Of a DNA stretch of 7,844 nucleotides, positions 1 through 6,335 are shown in pieces. The notes under the pieces are model-generated. The model ran no database searches and was not told where the DNA came from. It saw only the letters and a list, made by a program, of their open reading frames with translations. Origin of the DNA: CAYMTN01 sp964393335. GTDB taxonomy: Bacteria; Chloroflexota; Anaerolineae; Aggregatilineales; Aggregatilineaceae. The position numbers and the translations under genes were made by a program. How positions within the stretch are numbered: position 1 is the stretch's first letter; each line of letters opens with the position of its first letter. The stretch covers positions 1-7,844 of the forward strand of contig CAYMTN010000238.1 of assembly GCA_964393335.1 (NCBI GenBank), given 5' to 3'.

Positions 1-1139
1 GCGATCTCGCCCAGGCGGCGCGCGGCGTAGGTCAGGTAAAAGGCGTGCAGGTGCCACAGGTACTGCCCGGCGCGGTCGTCGGCGGACACCATCGCCTTGA
101 TGCGCTGGCCGGTATCTTCGATCTTACGAAACGCGCCGACGCTCTCAAAGCGCACTTTGACCGGCGGCTCGTAGTCGAGCGTTTGCAGGTTCAGTTCCCA
201 AAACTCTTTTTCTCCGCCGGGCAGGTCCACGCGTTTATAAAACCCCTGGCGCGCCTTGTTGCCCATCATCCCGCGCGCCACCATCTGTTCCAGCAGCGCC
301 TTCGACGCCGGATGGTTCAGCACCTCGCGCGATTCGTCGCCGAGAATGGCCGGGTACAGGTTGCCGTTGACGTGCACCATGATGTCGGTGCCGATCAGGT
401 CGTTCAGGCGGAACGTCGCCGTTTTGGGGCGTCCGATCAGCGGGCCGGTGAGGGAGTCCACCTCCGCGACGGTGTAGCCGTGATCCAGCGCGTAATTGAC
501 GCCAAACGTACCCGCCAGGCTGATGAACCGGTTGGCGATGAAATTGGGCGTATCCTTGCACACGACGAGACCCTTGCCCAGCACCTGCACGCCGTACGCG
601 ATCACGAATTGCAGTACGGCGGGATCGGTCTGGGGATGCGGGATGATCTCCAACAATTTCAGATAACGGGGCGGGTTAAAAAAATGAGTGCCTAAAAAAT
701 GCTGTTTAAAACTATCACTGCGCCCCTCGGCAATGGATTCGATGCTCAACCCGCTGGTATTGGTCGAGACGATGGCGGCGGGCTTGCGCACCGCTTCGAG
801 CCGCTCCATGAGTCCCTGCTTGATCGCCAGGTTTTCGACGATCACTTCGACGATCCAATCACAATCGCGCAGGGAATCAAGGTCGTCATCCAGGTTACCG
901 GGCGTGATGAGCGCCGTATCGCCGGGATGCAGGAGCTGTGCCGGGCGGCTTTTTTGCATGGCGGCGAGGTTGCCCAGAACGATGGCGTTACGGGCGTCGG
1001 GCGGATCGCCTGGGGCGCTGCCCTTCGCCGGGATGTCCAGCAGCACGACCGGGACGCCGACCCCGGCGAGCAGCGCGGCGATGCCGCTGCCCATCGTGCC
1101 GGACCCGATCACGGCTGCTTTCCGAATAGTCATGCTCAT
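1..1139 (-). CDS. fadN: FadN-like 3-hydroxyacyl-CoA dehydrogenase/enoyl-CoA hydratase, N-terminal part (runs off left edge)
   Basis: The protein should oxidise L-3-hydroxyacyl-CoA to 3-ketoacyl-CoA with NAD+ in fatty-acid beta-oxidation, in the cytoplasm. The reverse strand reads without a stop from an ATG at 1139 to the window edge, giving 379 codons. Residues 12-17 (GSGTMG) are the Rossmann NAD-binding loop. THFFNP holds the expected catalytic His152, LLEIIP holds Glu164, and the DTPNFIANR segment with Asn203 matches the family. The order and wording (ITPGNLDDD, NTSGLSIESIAEGRSD, TGPLIGRPKTATFR, SADDRAGQYLW) recall Bacillus subtilis FadN, a protein of about 790 residues, so roughly half is missing, including the hydratase/isomerase part expected at the C-terminus. 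AGGAGG at 1150-1155 lies 10 nt before ATG 1139. A second in-frame ATG at 1133 is 16 nt away and less likely. Thiolase and acyl-CoA dehydrogenase genes often follow fadN, but that region is outside the window. Confidence 0.93.
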   Translation of the reverse strand, partial: MSMTIRKAAVIGSGTMGSGIAALLAGVGVPVVLLDIPAKGSAPGDPPDARNAIVLGNLAAMQKSRPAQLLHPGDTALITPGNLDDDLDSLRDCDWIVEVIVENLAIKQGLMERLEAVRKPAAIVSTNTSGLSIESIAEGRSDSFKQHFLGTHFFNPPRYLKLLEIIPHPQTDPAVLQFVIAYGVQVLGKGLVVCKDTPNFIANRFISLAGTFGVNYALDHGYTVAEVDSLTGPLIGRPKTATFRLNDLIGTDIMVHVNGNLYPAILGDESREVLNHPASKALLEQMVARGMMGNKARQGFYKRVDLPGGEKEFWELNLQTLDYEPPVKVRFESVGAFRKIEDTGQRIKAMVSADDRAGQYLWHLHAFYLTYAARRLGEI

Positions 1140-1186
1140 CGATCATTCTCCTCCTGGAAAAATAGTTTTCGGCGATCCGCTATCGA

Positions 1187-1218
1187 CGATCAACGATCAG
1201 CGATCAGCACTCGATCAA
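1187..1218. repeat. Degenerate CGATCAR heptamer repeat in the fadN-like leader
   Basis: Three contiguous heptamers CGATCAA, CGATCAG and CGATCAG occupy 1187-1207. A further CGATCAA follows at 1212-1218 after a 4-nt interruption. The repeats lie 48-79 bp upstream of the fadN-like start codon. They could be simple-sequence slippage or iterated protein-binding sites; the sequence does not decide. Confidence 0.6.
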
Positions 1219-1334
1219 GCGCCGTGTAGGAGCGCAGGCGGCCTGGCTGGCCCCTGTGCACCCACCTGACGGTCGTAGCCCGACGAGACGCGGAAGGATC
1301 GCCGTCATAACACGCACGATCTCCATTCTTTATC

Positions 1335-1363
1335 ATTATGACATAGGCAGGCAGTGAGAAAAA
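1335..1363 (-). promoter_or_regulatory. Candidate promoter for the fadN-like gene
   Basis: On the minus strand CATAAT (1340-1335) is preceded directly by TGT, giving an extended -10 (TGn). A weak TTTTTC lies 17 bp upstream at 1363-1358. It sits between the rpmJ terminator and the fadN-like start and would give a leader of about 190 nt. The -35 is poor, so this is only a candidate. Confidence 0.35.
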
Positions 1364-1383
1364 GCAGGAAACCTGGAAAAAGC

Positions 1384-1408
1384 AAAAACGGGCCATCACG
1401 AGGCCCGT
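1384..1408 (-). terminator. Intrinsic terminator of rpmJ
   Basis: On the minus strand a 7-bp stem ACGGGCC/GGCCCGT (1408-1402 with 1394-1388) has a 7-nt loop and runs directly into a run of T residues (1388-1384). It lies 25 bp after the rpmJ stop codon, so rpmJ is probably transcribed alone and the fadN-like gene needs its own promoter. Confidence 0.82.
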
Positions 1409-1433
1409 CTTTGTCACTGGAATGCTGTGGGAT

Positions 1434-1550
1434 TTAGCCCTGACGCTGCTTGTGCTTGGGGTAAGCCGAGCACATCACGTACAGGCGACCGTTGCGACGC
1501 ACGAAATAACACTTGTCGCACATCTTGCGTACCGAAGACCGTACCTTCAT
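1434..1550 (-). CDS. rpmJ: Ribosomal protein L36 (bL36)
   Basis: This is the smallest protein of the large ribosomal subunit, a zinc-ribbon protein that binds 23S rRNA. The 38-residue product starts [14 protein letters not shown] and ends PKHKQRQG, matching the family over its full length. The zinc ligands Cys11, Cys14, Cys27 and His33 are present, so this is the zinc-binding (C+) form. The start ATG at 1550 follows a strong GGAGGTGA site (1564-1557) with 6 nt spacing. In many bacteria rpmJ lies between infA and rpsM in the alpha operon. Here neither neighbour is present: a FadN-like gene lies downstream and an envelope protein upstream, and the gene has its own promoter and terminator. The call is secure; the isolated location is the unusual point. 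Confidence 0.97.
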   Translation of the reverse strand: MKVRSSVRKMCDKCYFVRRNGRLYVMCSAYPKHKQRQG

Positions 1551-1621
1551 GGAATCTCACCTCCCCAGGAAACTACCGCCCCGTGACATCCACCGGCGAT
1601 AGGTTTGGCGTTAGATGGATG

Positions 1622-1637
1622 GCGCTGTCAACAGCGC
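1622..1637. promoter_or_regulatory. Palindrome at the predicted rpmJ transcription start
   Basis: GCGCTGT-CA-ACAGCGC is a perfect 7-bp inverted repeat with a 2-nt centre. Its near edge is 9 bp beyond the rpmJ -10 box, so it covers about +2 to +17. It could be a repressor operator or a 5'-end mRNA hairpin. Confidence 0.5.
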
Positions 1638-1645
1638 GCGGCTGT

Positions 1646-1674
1646 ATTATAGACGAAATCGCCGCAAAATCCAG
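1646..1674 (-). promoter_or_regulatory. Promoter of rpmJ
   Basis: On the minus strand a perfect TATAAT (1651-1646) lies 17 bp downstream of CTGGAT (1674-1669), a weak -35. Predicted transcription starts near 1639, giving a leader of about 90 nt before the rpmJ ATG. The perfect -10 and correct spacing support the call; the -35 matches at only three positions. Confidence 0.6.
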
Positions 1675-1762
1675 GCCGAAATTGCCGCCGGGTGCGTGCA
1701 AAACGTGTCATCTGATTGTGGGGCGGTGAGCCTCACCCCCTGGCCGCCCGGCCCATAGATGC

Positions 1763-1792
1763 GGCAGGGGCAGTGGGTAGGCTGCCCCCGCC
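1763..1792 (-). terminator. Stem-loop downstream of the mosaic binding-protein gene
   Basis: On the minus strand GGCGGGGGCAG (1792-1782) pairs with CTGCCCCTGCC (1773-1763), 11 bp with one G-T wobble and an 8-nt loop. It lies about 50 bp after the stop codon at 1841. No T tract follows, so it may be a mRNA 3'-end stabiliser or a weak terminator rather than a classical intrinsic one. Confidence 0.45.
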
Positions 1793-1840
1793 TGCGCGTC
1801 TGTGGGGTGACGCGGCTGAACATGGCACGATCCGTCCCGA

Positions 1841-4093
1841 TCAGGGCGTATCGTTATACACGCGGTAGCTGAGCGTGATCATGCTTGGCTGGTCGCCGCC
1901 AGGTTGCAGATTATCCACGCGCAGTACTGCCCGTTTGCCCTCGGCGGTGATCATGCCGAAGACCGCCCCGCCGTATATGTTCGCTTGGCCGCCGATGCCG
2001 GGGGGGGTAGGGCCATAAATGTAGGTCAGCACACCCGGCGCGAGCATGTCGTAATGCACGTTGTCATACGTCACGCCGCCCAACGATGCGATGCCGGATC
2101 CATTGCGTACCTCGATGTTAGACCCATCCCAGTAAAGGTCCGGGGTACCGCCGTACAGGTCCCATTCCGACCCAACATTGACTTGCACGCCGGTCTGGTT
2201 CGCCAGCAGCGGGTAATCGGCGCGGTAGGTGATGTTATAGACGTTGTTGTCCTCGTTGGATTCGGGCACCTCTTTGTTGAGATCGACCACGACGCCCACC
2301 TGGAACACCCCGGTGCCGGTCAGCGTGCCGGTCAACTGCACCTGCGCCGACTGGCCCCCGGCCAGCCCTTCGACAAAGTTCGCGGTGTAGATCGAGCCGG
2401 GTTCCCACGTCGCCGCGACGGCGAAGCGGCCTGCCGCGCCGGCCCCCGCGTTGCGCACCGTCACCGTCGCGGTGAACGGCTTGCCGGGGATCGGCTGCGT
2501 CGGGCTGAGTACCACCGTATCGATCACCAGGTCCGGGTTCGGGGATAGGGTCGGCGTGGGCGTGGCCGCGATGGTGGGGCTGGGCGGCGGCTGGATCACG
2601 GTCACCGTGCCAAGATCGCCGATCAGCTCGACGTATTCGGTTTTCACCCAACCGACGCCGCCCGCGAAGTCGATCACCATCCAGCTATAGTCGCCCGACG
2701 TGCCGAGCACGCGGTACAACTCGCCGCTGGCCACCTGGCCGATCTTGTCGTATTCGAAGCCCGGCCCGGTCCGCACGTTGAGCACGTTCGCCGTCACGCG
2801 CACCCACGTTCCCTCCAGGGTCGCGGTCGGCAGCGACGAGGTCGCCGTCGGCGGGATCGGGGTGGGTTCGACGACAACCGGCCCCACCTGGCCGACTTCC
2901 AGGCGGCTGGTATCGTCAAAACGCGCGACGACCGACGGGCCGCCGTGCGGGCCTAACTGGTAGACGACCCCCACGCGCACCAGATCGCCGTTGCCGAATT
3001 CGAGCGGATGCAGCACGCCCTGTACGAGCGTCTGCGGCCCGCCGCCGATCAACCCGGCCTGGATCGCCGCCGGGGTCGCCCCCTCGTTGATCAGCGCGGT
3101 GCGCAGATACCAGATCGCATCATAGGCGGCCACCGCACGCGGCCCCGGCACCTCGCCAAACGCGACGACGTAATCTCGCAGGAAGATCTGCGACGCGCGC
3201 GTCGGCTCGGCATACGACCAGGCATTCATGCCCAGCACGCCGTCGGCCAAGTCGTCGGGCAGAATCCCCGCGCGGGCGGCTTCGTCGGCGGTGCGATAGG
3301 CAAACACGCCCGCCCAGCCGTTATCCCGAAGCTGGCGCAGCAGCCGCGCCGCATCCTGAAAACCGCCCCACATCACGATCGCGGCGGGATTCTGGTTGAG
3401 CAGCCGCTGCGATTCTTCGATGAGGTCCGAGCCGGGCGGCAGTTGGATTTTGTCGATCAGCGGGATGCCCCGGTTCGCCAGCACGTTTTCAAAGTTCAAC
3501 ATGGCTTCGGTGAACTCGACCTCCGTCTGTACGACGGCAATCGTCGTCAGACCCAGGTCTTCGGTGAGATAGGTTGCGATCGCGTAACTGTATACGCGCT
3601 CCGGGGCGCGCGTGCGGAAAATATAGTTGGAGGTATCCACGTCGGTCAGCGCGTCGCCGGTCGCCGGAGTCAGCACCGGCAGCCCGGCATCGGCCAGCGC
3701 CTGGATCGATTCGGGCGTGATCTGGGCGTTGGTGTCCGGTCCGAGGACCGCGACCGCATTCTGCGCGACCAGCTCGCCAACGGCATCGGCCATCGACGCC
3801 GCCGTCGGCGCATCGACCAGCGTGACCAGCTCCAGGTGGTACACGGTGCCATTCGCCGCCGTCACCCCGCCGAGCGAGTTGATCTGGTCGATGGCGAGCC
3901 GGGCACCGTTCGCCGTCTCCGTTTCGGCTGGTCCCAGGTAGCCGATCCGCAAAATATCGCCTTGCGCCCGCACATCCAGCGCGCGCGGCGTCACGGTGAT
4001 CGTCAACGCCAGCACAACCAACACGGCCAGAAGTACGCCAGCCCGTCGCCATTGATGCCTCAATGATTCGGCATGTCTATTTTTATGCTTCAT
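1841..4093 (-). CDS. Exported mosaic protein: LivJ-type binding fold + SH3b + CARDB-like domain
   Basis: This 750-residue protein is built in blocks. A basic N-terminus and hydrophobic stretch (18-34) form a signal peptide, with possible cleavage after VRA at 41-43. There is no lipobox; the protein appears to have no cysteine. Residues 47-395 read as a type 1 periplasmic-binding fold of the branched-chain amino-acid (LivJ) type: RIGYLGP start, GARLAIDQINSLGG, AVLGPDTNA, GLPVLTPATG, YIFRT. A Pro/Thr linker (409-425) leads to a bacterial SH3 domain (428-490; LNVRTGPGFEYDKIGQV, GWVKTEYVEL). A second linker (502-519) precedes a CARDB-like adhesion domain (520-625; PESNEDNN). Residues 630-750 are Gly/Tyr-rich and unassigned. 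AGGAGGG at 4105-4099 is 5 nt before ATG 4093. No ABC permease or ATPase gene adjoins it, so it may sense or bind ligands at the cell surface rather than feed a transporter. The ligand is unknown. Confidence 0.9.
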   Translation of the reverse strand: MKHKNRHAESLRHQWRRAGVLLAVLVVLALTITVTPRALDVRAQGDILRIGYLGPAETETANGARLAIDQINSLGGVTAANGTVYHLELVTLVDAPTAASMADAVGELVAQNAVAVLGPDTNAQITPESIQALADAGLPVLTPATGDALTDVDTSNYIFRTRAPERVYSYAIATYLTEDLGLTTIAVVQTEVEFTEAMLNFENVLANRGIPLIDKIQLPPGSDLIEESQRLLNQNPAAIVMWGGFQDAARLLRQLRDNGWAGVFAYRTADEAARAGILPDDLADGVLGMNAWSYAEPTRASQIFLRDYVVAFGEVPGPRAVAAYDAIWYLRTALINEGATPAAIQAGLIGGGPQTLVQGVLHPLEFGNGDLVRVGVVYQLGPHGGPSVVARFDDTSRLEVGQVGPVVVEPTPIPPTATSSLPTATLEGTWVRVTANVLNVRTGPGFEYDKIGQVASGELYRVLGTSGDYSWMVIDFAGGVGWVKTEYVELIGDLGTVTVIQPPPSPTIAATPTPTLSPNPDLVIDTVVLSPTQPIPGKPFTATVTVRNAGAGAAGRFAVAATWEPGSIYTANFVEGLAGGQSAQVQLTGTLTGTGVFQVGVVVDLNKEVPESNEDNNVYNITYRADYPLLANQTGVQVNVGSEWDLYGGTPDLYWDGSNIEVRNGSGIASLGGVTYDNVHYDMLAPGVLTYIYGPTPPGIGGQANIYGGAVFGMITAEGKRAVLRVDNLQPGGDQPSMITLSYRVYNDTP

Positions 4094-4183
4094 TATTTCC
4101 CTCCTGGTAACATAAGGTAGCGTGGGGCCGGCCTCCCGGCATGCGGGACGGCAACCTGCCGCGAACTCAGTCTTGTCACGACA

Positions 4184-4189
4184 ATTATA
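4184..4189 (-). promoter_or_regulatory. Candidate -10 box for the mosaic binding-protein gene
   Basis: A perfect TATAAT on the minus strand (4189-4184) lies about 90 bp upstream of the start at 4093, in an AT-rich island of otherwise GC-rich DNA. No good -35 is present: the best is AACACA with a 16-bp spacer, three of six positions. Predicted leader is about 85 nt. Confidence 0.45.
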
Positions 4190-4338
4190 TAGTCAAACCC
4201 GTATTTGTGTTGTACACCGAACCGCGCGGCCTGTAAACCCCACTCCGGTCCCGGTTGTGCAAAGGGGCAAATAATGCGAGAATCGCCCATATAGTCTACC
4301 ACCGATTCAGGAGCAAAGGGGAAGCGTGCCGTCTGAAG

Positions 4339-4389
4339 GTTTCCGGTGACTGGGAAAAACACTGTGCTGGTAGAAAATGCACCGGAAAC
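4339..4389. promoter_or_regulatory. 10-bp inverted repeat upstream of the BON-like gene
   Basis: GTTTCCGGTG (4339-4348) and CACCGGAAAC (4380-4389) are exact reverse complements separated by 31 nt. The right arm ends 6 nt before the ribosome binding site GAGGAG (4396-4401). In RNA this would form a hairpin just before the start codon; in DNA it could be a two-half-site operator with centres about four helical turns apart. Confidence 0.55.
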
Positions 4390-4409
4390 AGAGTTGAGGA
4401 GAGACCGTC

Positions 4410-4643
4410 ATGAAGTATAAGCGCCAGGCGCTCCATCACTTAATCGTCCGCGCATTAAAGCGTAATACATTCACCGCCGATCAACCGATCCGGGTCGTGG
4501 TGCGAGGCGACAACGTGCTGCTGTATGGCACGGTCGCGCACCCGGACCTGATCCCCGAAGCTGTTGCCACCGTCGAAGCCGTCGCACCGTTCTTGTATGT
4601 CTACAGCCGCTTGCGCGTGCGTGGGGTGCGCCTGGCGGTCTGA
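4410..4643 (+). CDS. Small BON-like domain protein
   Basis: This 77-residue protein has no signal peptide or membrane segment and is probably cytoplasmic. After a basic helix (1-20, MKYKRQALHHLIVRALKRNT), residues 26-71 follow the BON pattern: IRVVVRGDNVLLYGTV (strand, turn, strand with Gly40), a helix with PEAVATVEAVAP, and a closing strand YVYSRLRVRG. BON domains are about 60 residues and are usually found in exported or membrane-associated proteins; this copy is minimal and lacks an export signal. GAGGAG at 4396-4401 lies 8 nt before the ATG. It is divergent from the mosaic binding protein and 167 bp before the next gene start. Assignment rests on pattern only, without a profile search; the specific role is unknown. 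Confidence 0.72.
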   Translation: MKYKRQALHHLIVRALKRNTFTADQPIRVVVRGDNVLLYGTVAHPDLIPEAVATVEAVAPFLYVYSRLRVRGVRLAV

Positions 4644-4660
4644 CACGTGGCCGCGTGTCA
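4641..4660 (+). terminator. Stem-loop overlapping the BON-like gene stop codon
   Basis: TGACACG (4641-4647) and CGTGTCA (4654-4660) form a perfect 7-bp stem with a 6-nt loop. The TGA stop codon is the first three bases of the stem. No T tract follows, so termination is uncertain; it may instead protect the 3' end of the short mRNA. Confidence 0.45.
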
Positions 4661-4739
4661 CAGCCCACAAACTAAGCCTGAACCCGGCGCGTTCCGACGC
4701 GGCTTGTTATGTGTATTGGTCGTGCCCCGCCCCGGCCAT

Positions 4740-4768
4740 TTTTCCGTTTTGTCCCAGGTGTGTACAAT
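4740..4768 (+). promoter_or_regulatory. Promoter of the TPR-like/Nudix operon
   Basis: TACAAT at 4763-4768 (5 of 6 to the -10 consensus) lies 17 bp after TTTTCC at 4740-4745, a partial -35. Predicted start is near 4775, about 35 nt before the ATG at 4811. Confidence 0.5.
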
Positions 4769-4810
4769 GACAGCCACTGCGCTGTTCATGTTGTGGGGAG
4801 TCAAGACCTT

Positions 4811-5698
4811 ATGCGCCAGCCCGATCAAAAAGCTCAACTGCACGAAGCGATTACGCTGGCCCAGGCGGGCCAACGAGCCGAAGCCCGCGCCCGGCTGCTG
4901 GCGATTGTCGAGGCGGACCCCGGCCAGGCGCTGGCGTGGCTGTGGCTGGCGACCGTTTCGACCGACCGCGCCGAACGAACCGGCTACCTGGAACGCGTGC
5001 TCGCGCTCGACCCGCAGAATACCACCGCCCGGCAGGCGTACCGCCAGCTCACTGGCCAGGACTACGCCCCGCCCGCGCGGGAGGAAGCTCCCGGCGGCGC
5101 AGAGTCGCGCCCCGCATGGATGCAGACACTCTCCCGCGATGCGCCGATCTCGACCGGCAACTACCTGGTGATCCTGGCTGTGGCTGCTGTGGCCGTGATC
5201 GTGATCATGGTCGCCGTCGGGCTGCGCGGCGATACCGACAGCGGCACGCCAGGCGTGACCCCGCGCCTGATCCTGCCGACCCGGACGCCGTCGCCCACGT
5301 GGTTGTACTCGCCGACGCCCAGCCTGACGCCGCTGCCGACTGCTACGCCGGGTCCCTCGCCGACGTCGGTCTGGGACGCGCCGCCGCCGACCTGGACGAT
5401 CGCGCCGACGCGCACGCTGCCGCCGAGCAGCACGCCGCGTCCCACCTCGACGCCGATCCCGACGCGTACCGACACGCCAACCCCGGCTCCGCCCAGCGAT
5501 ACGCCGCTCCCGGCGGACACGGAAACGCCCAACGCCAGCACCCTTGCAGCGGAGTTCGCGCTGACCAGCGATGCCCCGCGCCGCACGCCGACGCTGACGT
5601 CCGATCTGAAAACGGCCACCGTCAAGTTTGAGCTGACGATGCAGGCCGTACCGGCGGCGACCGGTACGCCAACGGCCACCCTGCCCCCCACCGACTAG
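4811..5698 (+). CDS. TPR-like, single-pass membrane protein with Pro/Thr-rich outer tail
   Basis: The 295-residue product has three parts. Residues 5-80 are helical and TPR-like (AQLHEAITLAQAGQRAEARARLLAIVEADPG arranged as paired helices, then WLWLATVS and ERVLALDPQN), a protein-interaction module expected in the cytoplasm. Residues 118-137 (YLVILAVAAVAVIVIMVAVG) form one membrane segment. Residues 145-295 are low-complexity Pro/Thr/Ser, predicted unfolded and outside the cell. I chose ATG 4811 rather than the in-frame ATG at 4709: GGGGAG (4795-4800) lies 10 nt before it, and the upstream 34 residues would overlap the predicted promoter. Architecture of this kind is frequent in Chloroflexota. 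The Nudix gene starts 16 bp after the stop, so the two are probably co-transcribed. Specific function is unknown; the tail could be glycosylated or span the cell wall (inference). Confidence 0.85.
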   Translation: MRQPDQKAQLHEAITLAQAGQRAEARARLLAIVEADPGQALAWLWLATVSTDRAERTGYLERVLALDPQNTTARQAYRQLTGQDYAPPAREEAPGGAESRPAWMQTLSRDAPISTGNYLVILAVAAVAVIVIMVAVGLRGDTDSGTPGVTPRLILPTRTPSPTWLYSPTPSLTPLPTATPGPSPTSVWDAPPPTWTIAPTRTLPPSSTPRPTSTPIPTRTDTPTPAPPSDTPLPADTETPNASTLAAEFALTSDAPRRTPTLTSDLKTATVKFELTMQAVPAATGTPTATLPPTD

Positions 5699-5714
5699 AC
5701 GAGGACACGACCCC

Positions 5715-6251
5715 ATGCCGACTCCACCGATCATGCACGACAGCACCGGCAGGCGGATTTTTACCTGCCAACCGGCGGCGGTGCTCGCGTTTATCGTCGC
5801 GCCTGATGAGCGGATTCTGATGCTCTCGCACCCGGCCCGCAGCGGGTGGGAAGTCGTCAACGGCGCGTTGAACGGCGACGAAACCGTGTTAGACGGCGTG
5901 CTGCGCGAAACACGCGAGGAAACCGGCGATCACGTGCGGGTGCGCCCGCTGGGGGCCTTGCACGCCTACACCTTCCGCTATGGCGACGCCGTGCAGTACA
6001 TGATCTCCATCGCGTACCTGCTGGCCTACGAGGGCGGCGACGTGATGCCCGGCGACGACATGCGCGGCAGCGCGGTGCAGTGGGTCAGCGTGGACGATAT
6101 CGAGCGCGGCGCGCTGCCGGTGATGGTGCCGACCGGGCAGCCCTGGCTGTTCCGGCGCGCGGTGGACCTTTTCCGCCTGCTGCGCGAGCAGCCGCCGGTC
6201 ACGCTGCAACCTCATTTCGACGCTTCAAGCCGCAACAAATACACCCGCTAA
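5715..6251 (+). CDS. Nudix hydrolase
   Basis: Nudix enzymes cleave nucleoside diphosphates linked to another group, using a divalent metal. The 178-residue protein has a Nudix box at 50-72 with the full spacing G-x5-E-x7-RE-x2-EE-x-G: Gly50, Glu56, Arg64, Glu65, Glu68, Glu69, Gly71. The two usually hydrophobic positions are Thr66 and Asp72, a mild departure. The strand before the box (AAVLAFIVAPDERILMLSH, WEVVNGAL) is typical of the fold, although WEVVNGAL replaces the common PGG turn. Residues 74-133 hold the remaining strands (YMISIAYLLAYEG, VQWVSVDDI). GAGGA at 5701-5705 is 9 nt before the ATG. The gene lies 16 bp after the TPR-like gene, probably in one operon. The substrate cannot be read from sequence; no targeting signal is present, so it is likely cytoplasmic. 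Confidence 0.94.
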   Translation: MPTPPIMHDSTGRRIFTCQPAAVLAFIVAPDERILMLSHPARSGWEVVNGALNGDETVLDGVLRETREETGDHVRVRPLGALHAYTFRYGDAVQYMISIAYLLAYEGGDVMPGDDMRGSAVQWVSVDDIERGALPVMVPTGQPWLFRRAVDLFRLLREQPPVTLQPHFDASSRNKYTR

Positions 6252-6292
6252 CAGGTACTCGCTCGCCGCGCGCGGCCCGCCGTGCGGCCCGC

Positions 6293-6321
6293 TTGCCAGC
6301 CCCTGCGGACCCCTGTATAAT
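6293..6321 (+). promoter_or_regulatory. Upstream (distal) promoter of the small-protein gene
   Basis: TTGCCA (6293-6298, 5 of 6), a 17-bp spacer and a perfect TATAAT (6316-6321) make the best sigma-70-type promoter in the window. Predicted start is near 6328, giving a leader of about 130 nt before the GTG at 6459. Confidence 0.8.
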
Positions 6322-6335
6322 GCGCTGCCGATGAG

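Larger units (their letters stand above)
4094..4409. other. Divergent intergenic region between the mosaic protein and the BON-like gene
   Basis: This 316-bp stretch separates two divergently transcribed genes and should hold both promoters. It contains a TATAAT on the minus strand, a 10-bp inverted repeat next to the BON-like gene, and the two ribosome binding sites. A TATAGT at 4292-4297 on the plus strand is a possible -10 for the BON-like gene, but I see no matching -35. I see no convincing coding sequence inside it. Confidence 0.6.

Noticed and set aside
45..1269. Long plus-strand reading frames opposite the FadN-like gene.
   Set aside because: The reverse strand reads as a family match with catalytic motifs throughout; these are frame shadows.
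1427..1729. 100-codon plus-strand reading frame.
   Set aside because: It is the antisense of rpmJ and its promoter region; the minus-strand L36 match is unambiguous.
4093..4362. 89-codon minus-strand reading frame whose stop overlaps the ATG of the mosaic protein (TAATG), suggesting translational coupling.
   Set aside because: It starts with GTG without a ribosome binding site, has no recognisable fold, covers the candidate promoter, and the downstream gene has its own strong site.
4709..4810. 34-residue N-terminal extension of the TPR-like protein.
   Set aside because: It has no ribosome binding site, lies over the TACAAT promoter, and the ATG at 4811 is well placed after GGGGAG.
5281..5500. 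Repeated CCGACGCC/ACGCCG units that could be taken for a tandem DNA repeat or CRISPR-like array.
   Set aside because: They are codon-level repeats encoding the Thr/Pro-rich tail; there are no regular spacers.
4658..5860. 400-codon minus-strand reading frame opposite the TPR-like gene.
   Set aside because: It is Arg/Gly low-complexity sequence produced by the GC-rich repeats of the Pro/Thr tail on the other strand, with no start signals.
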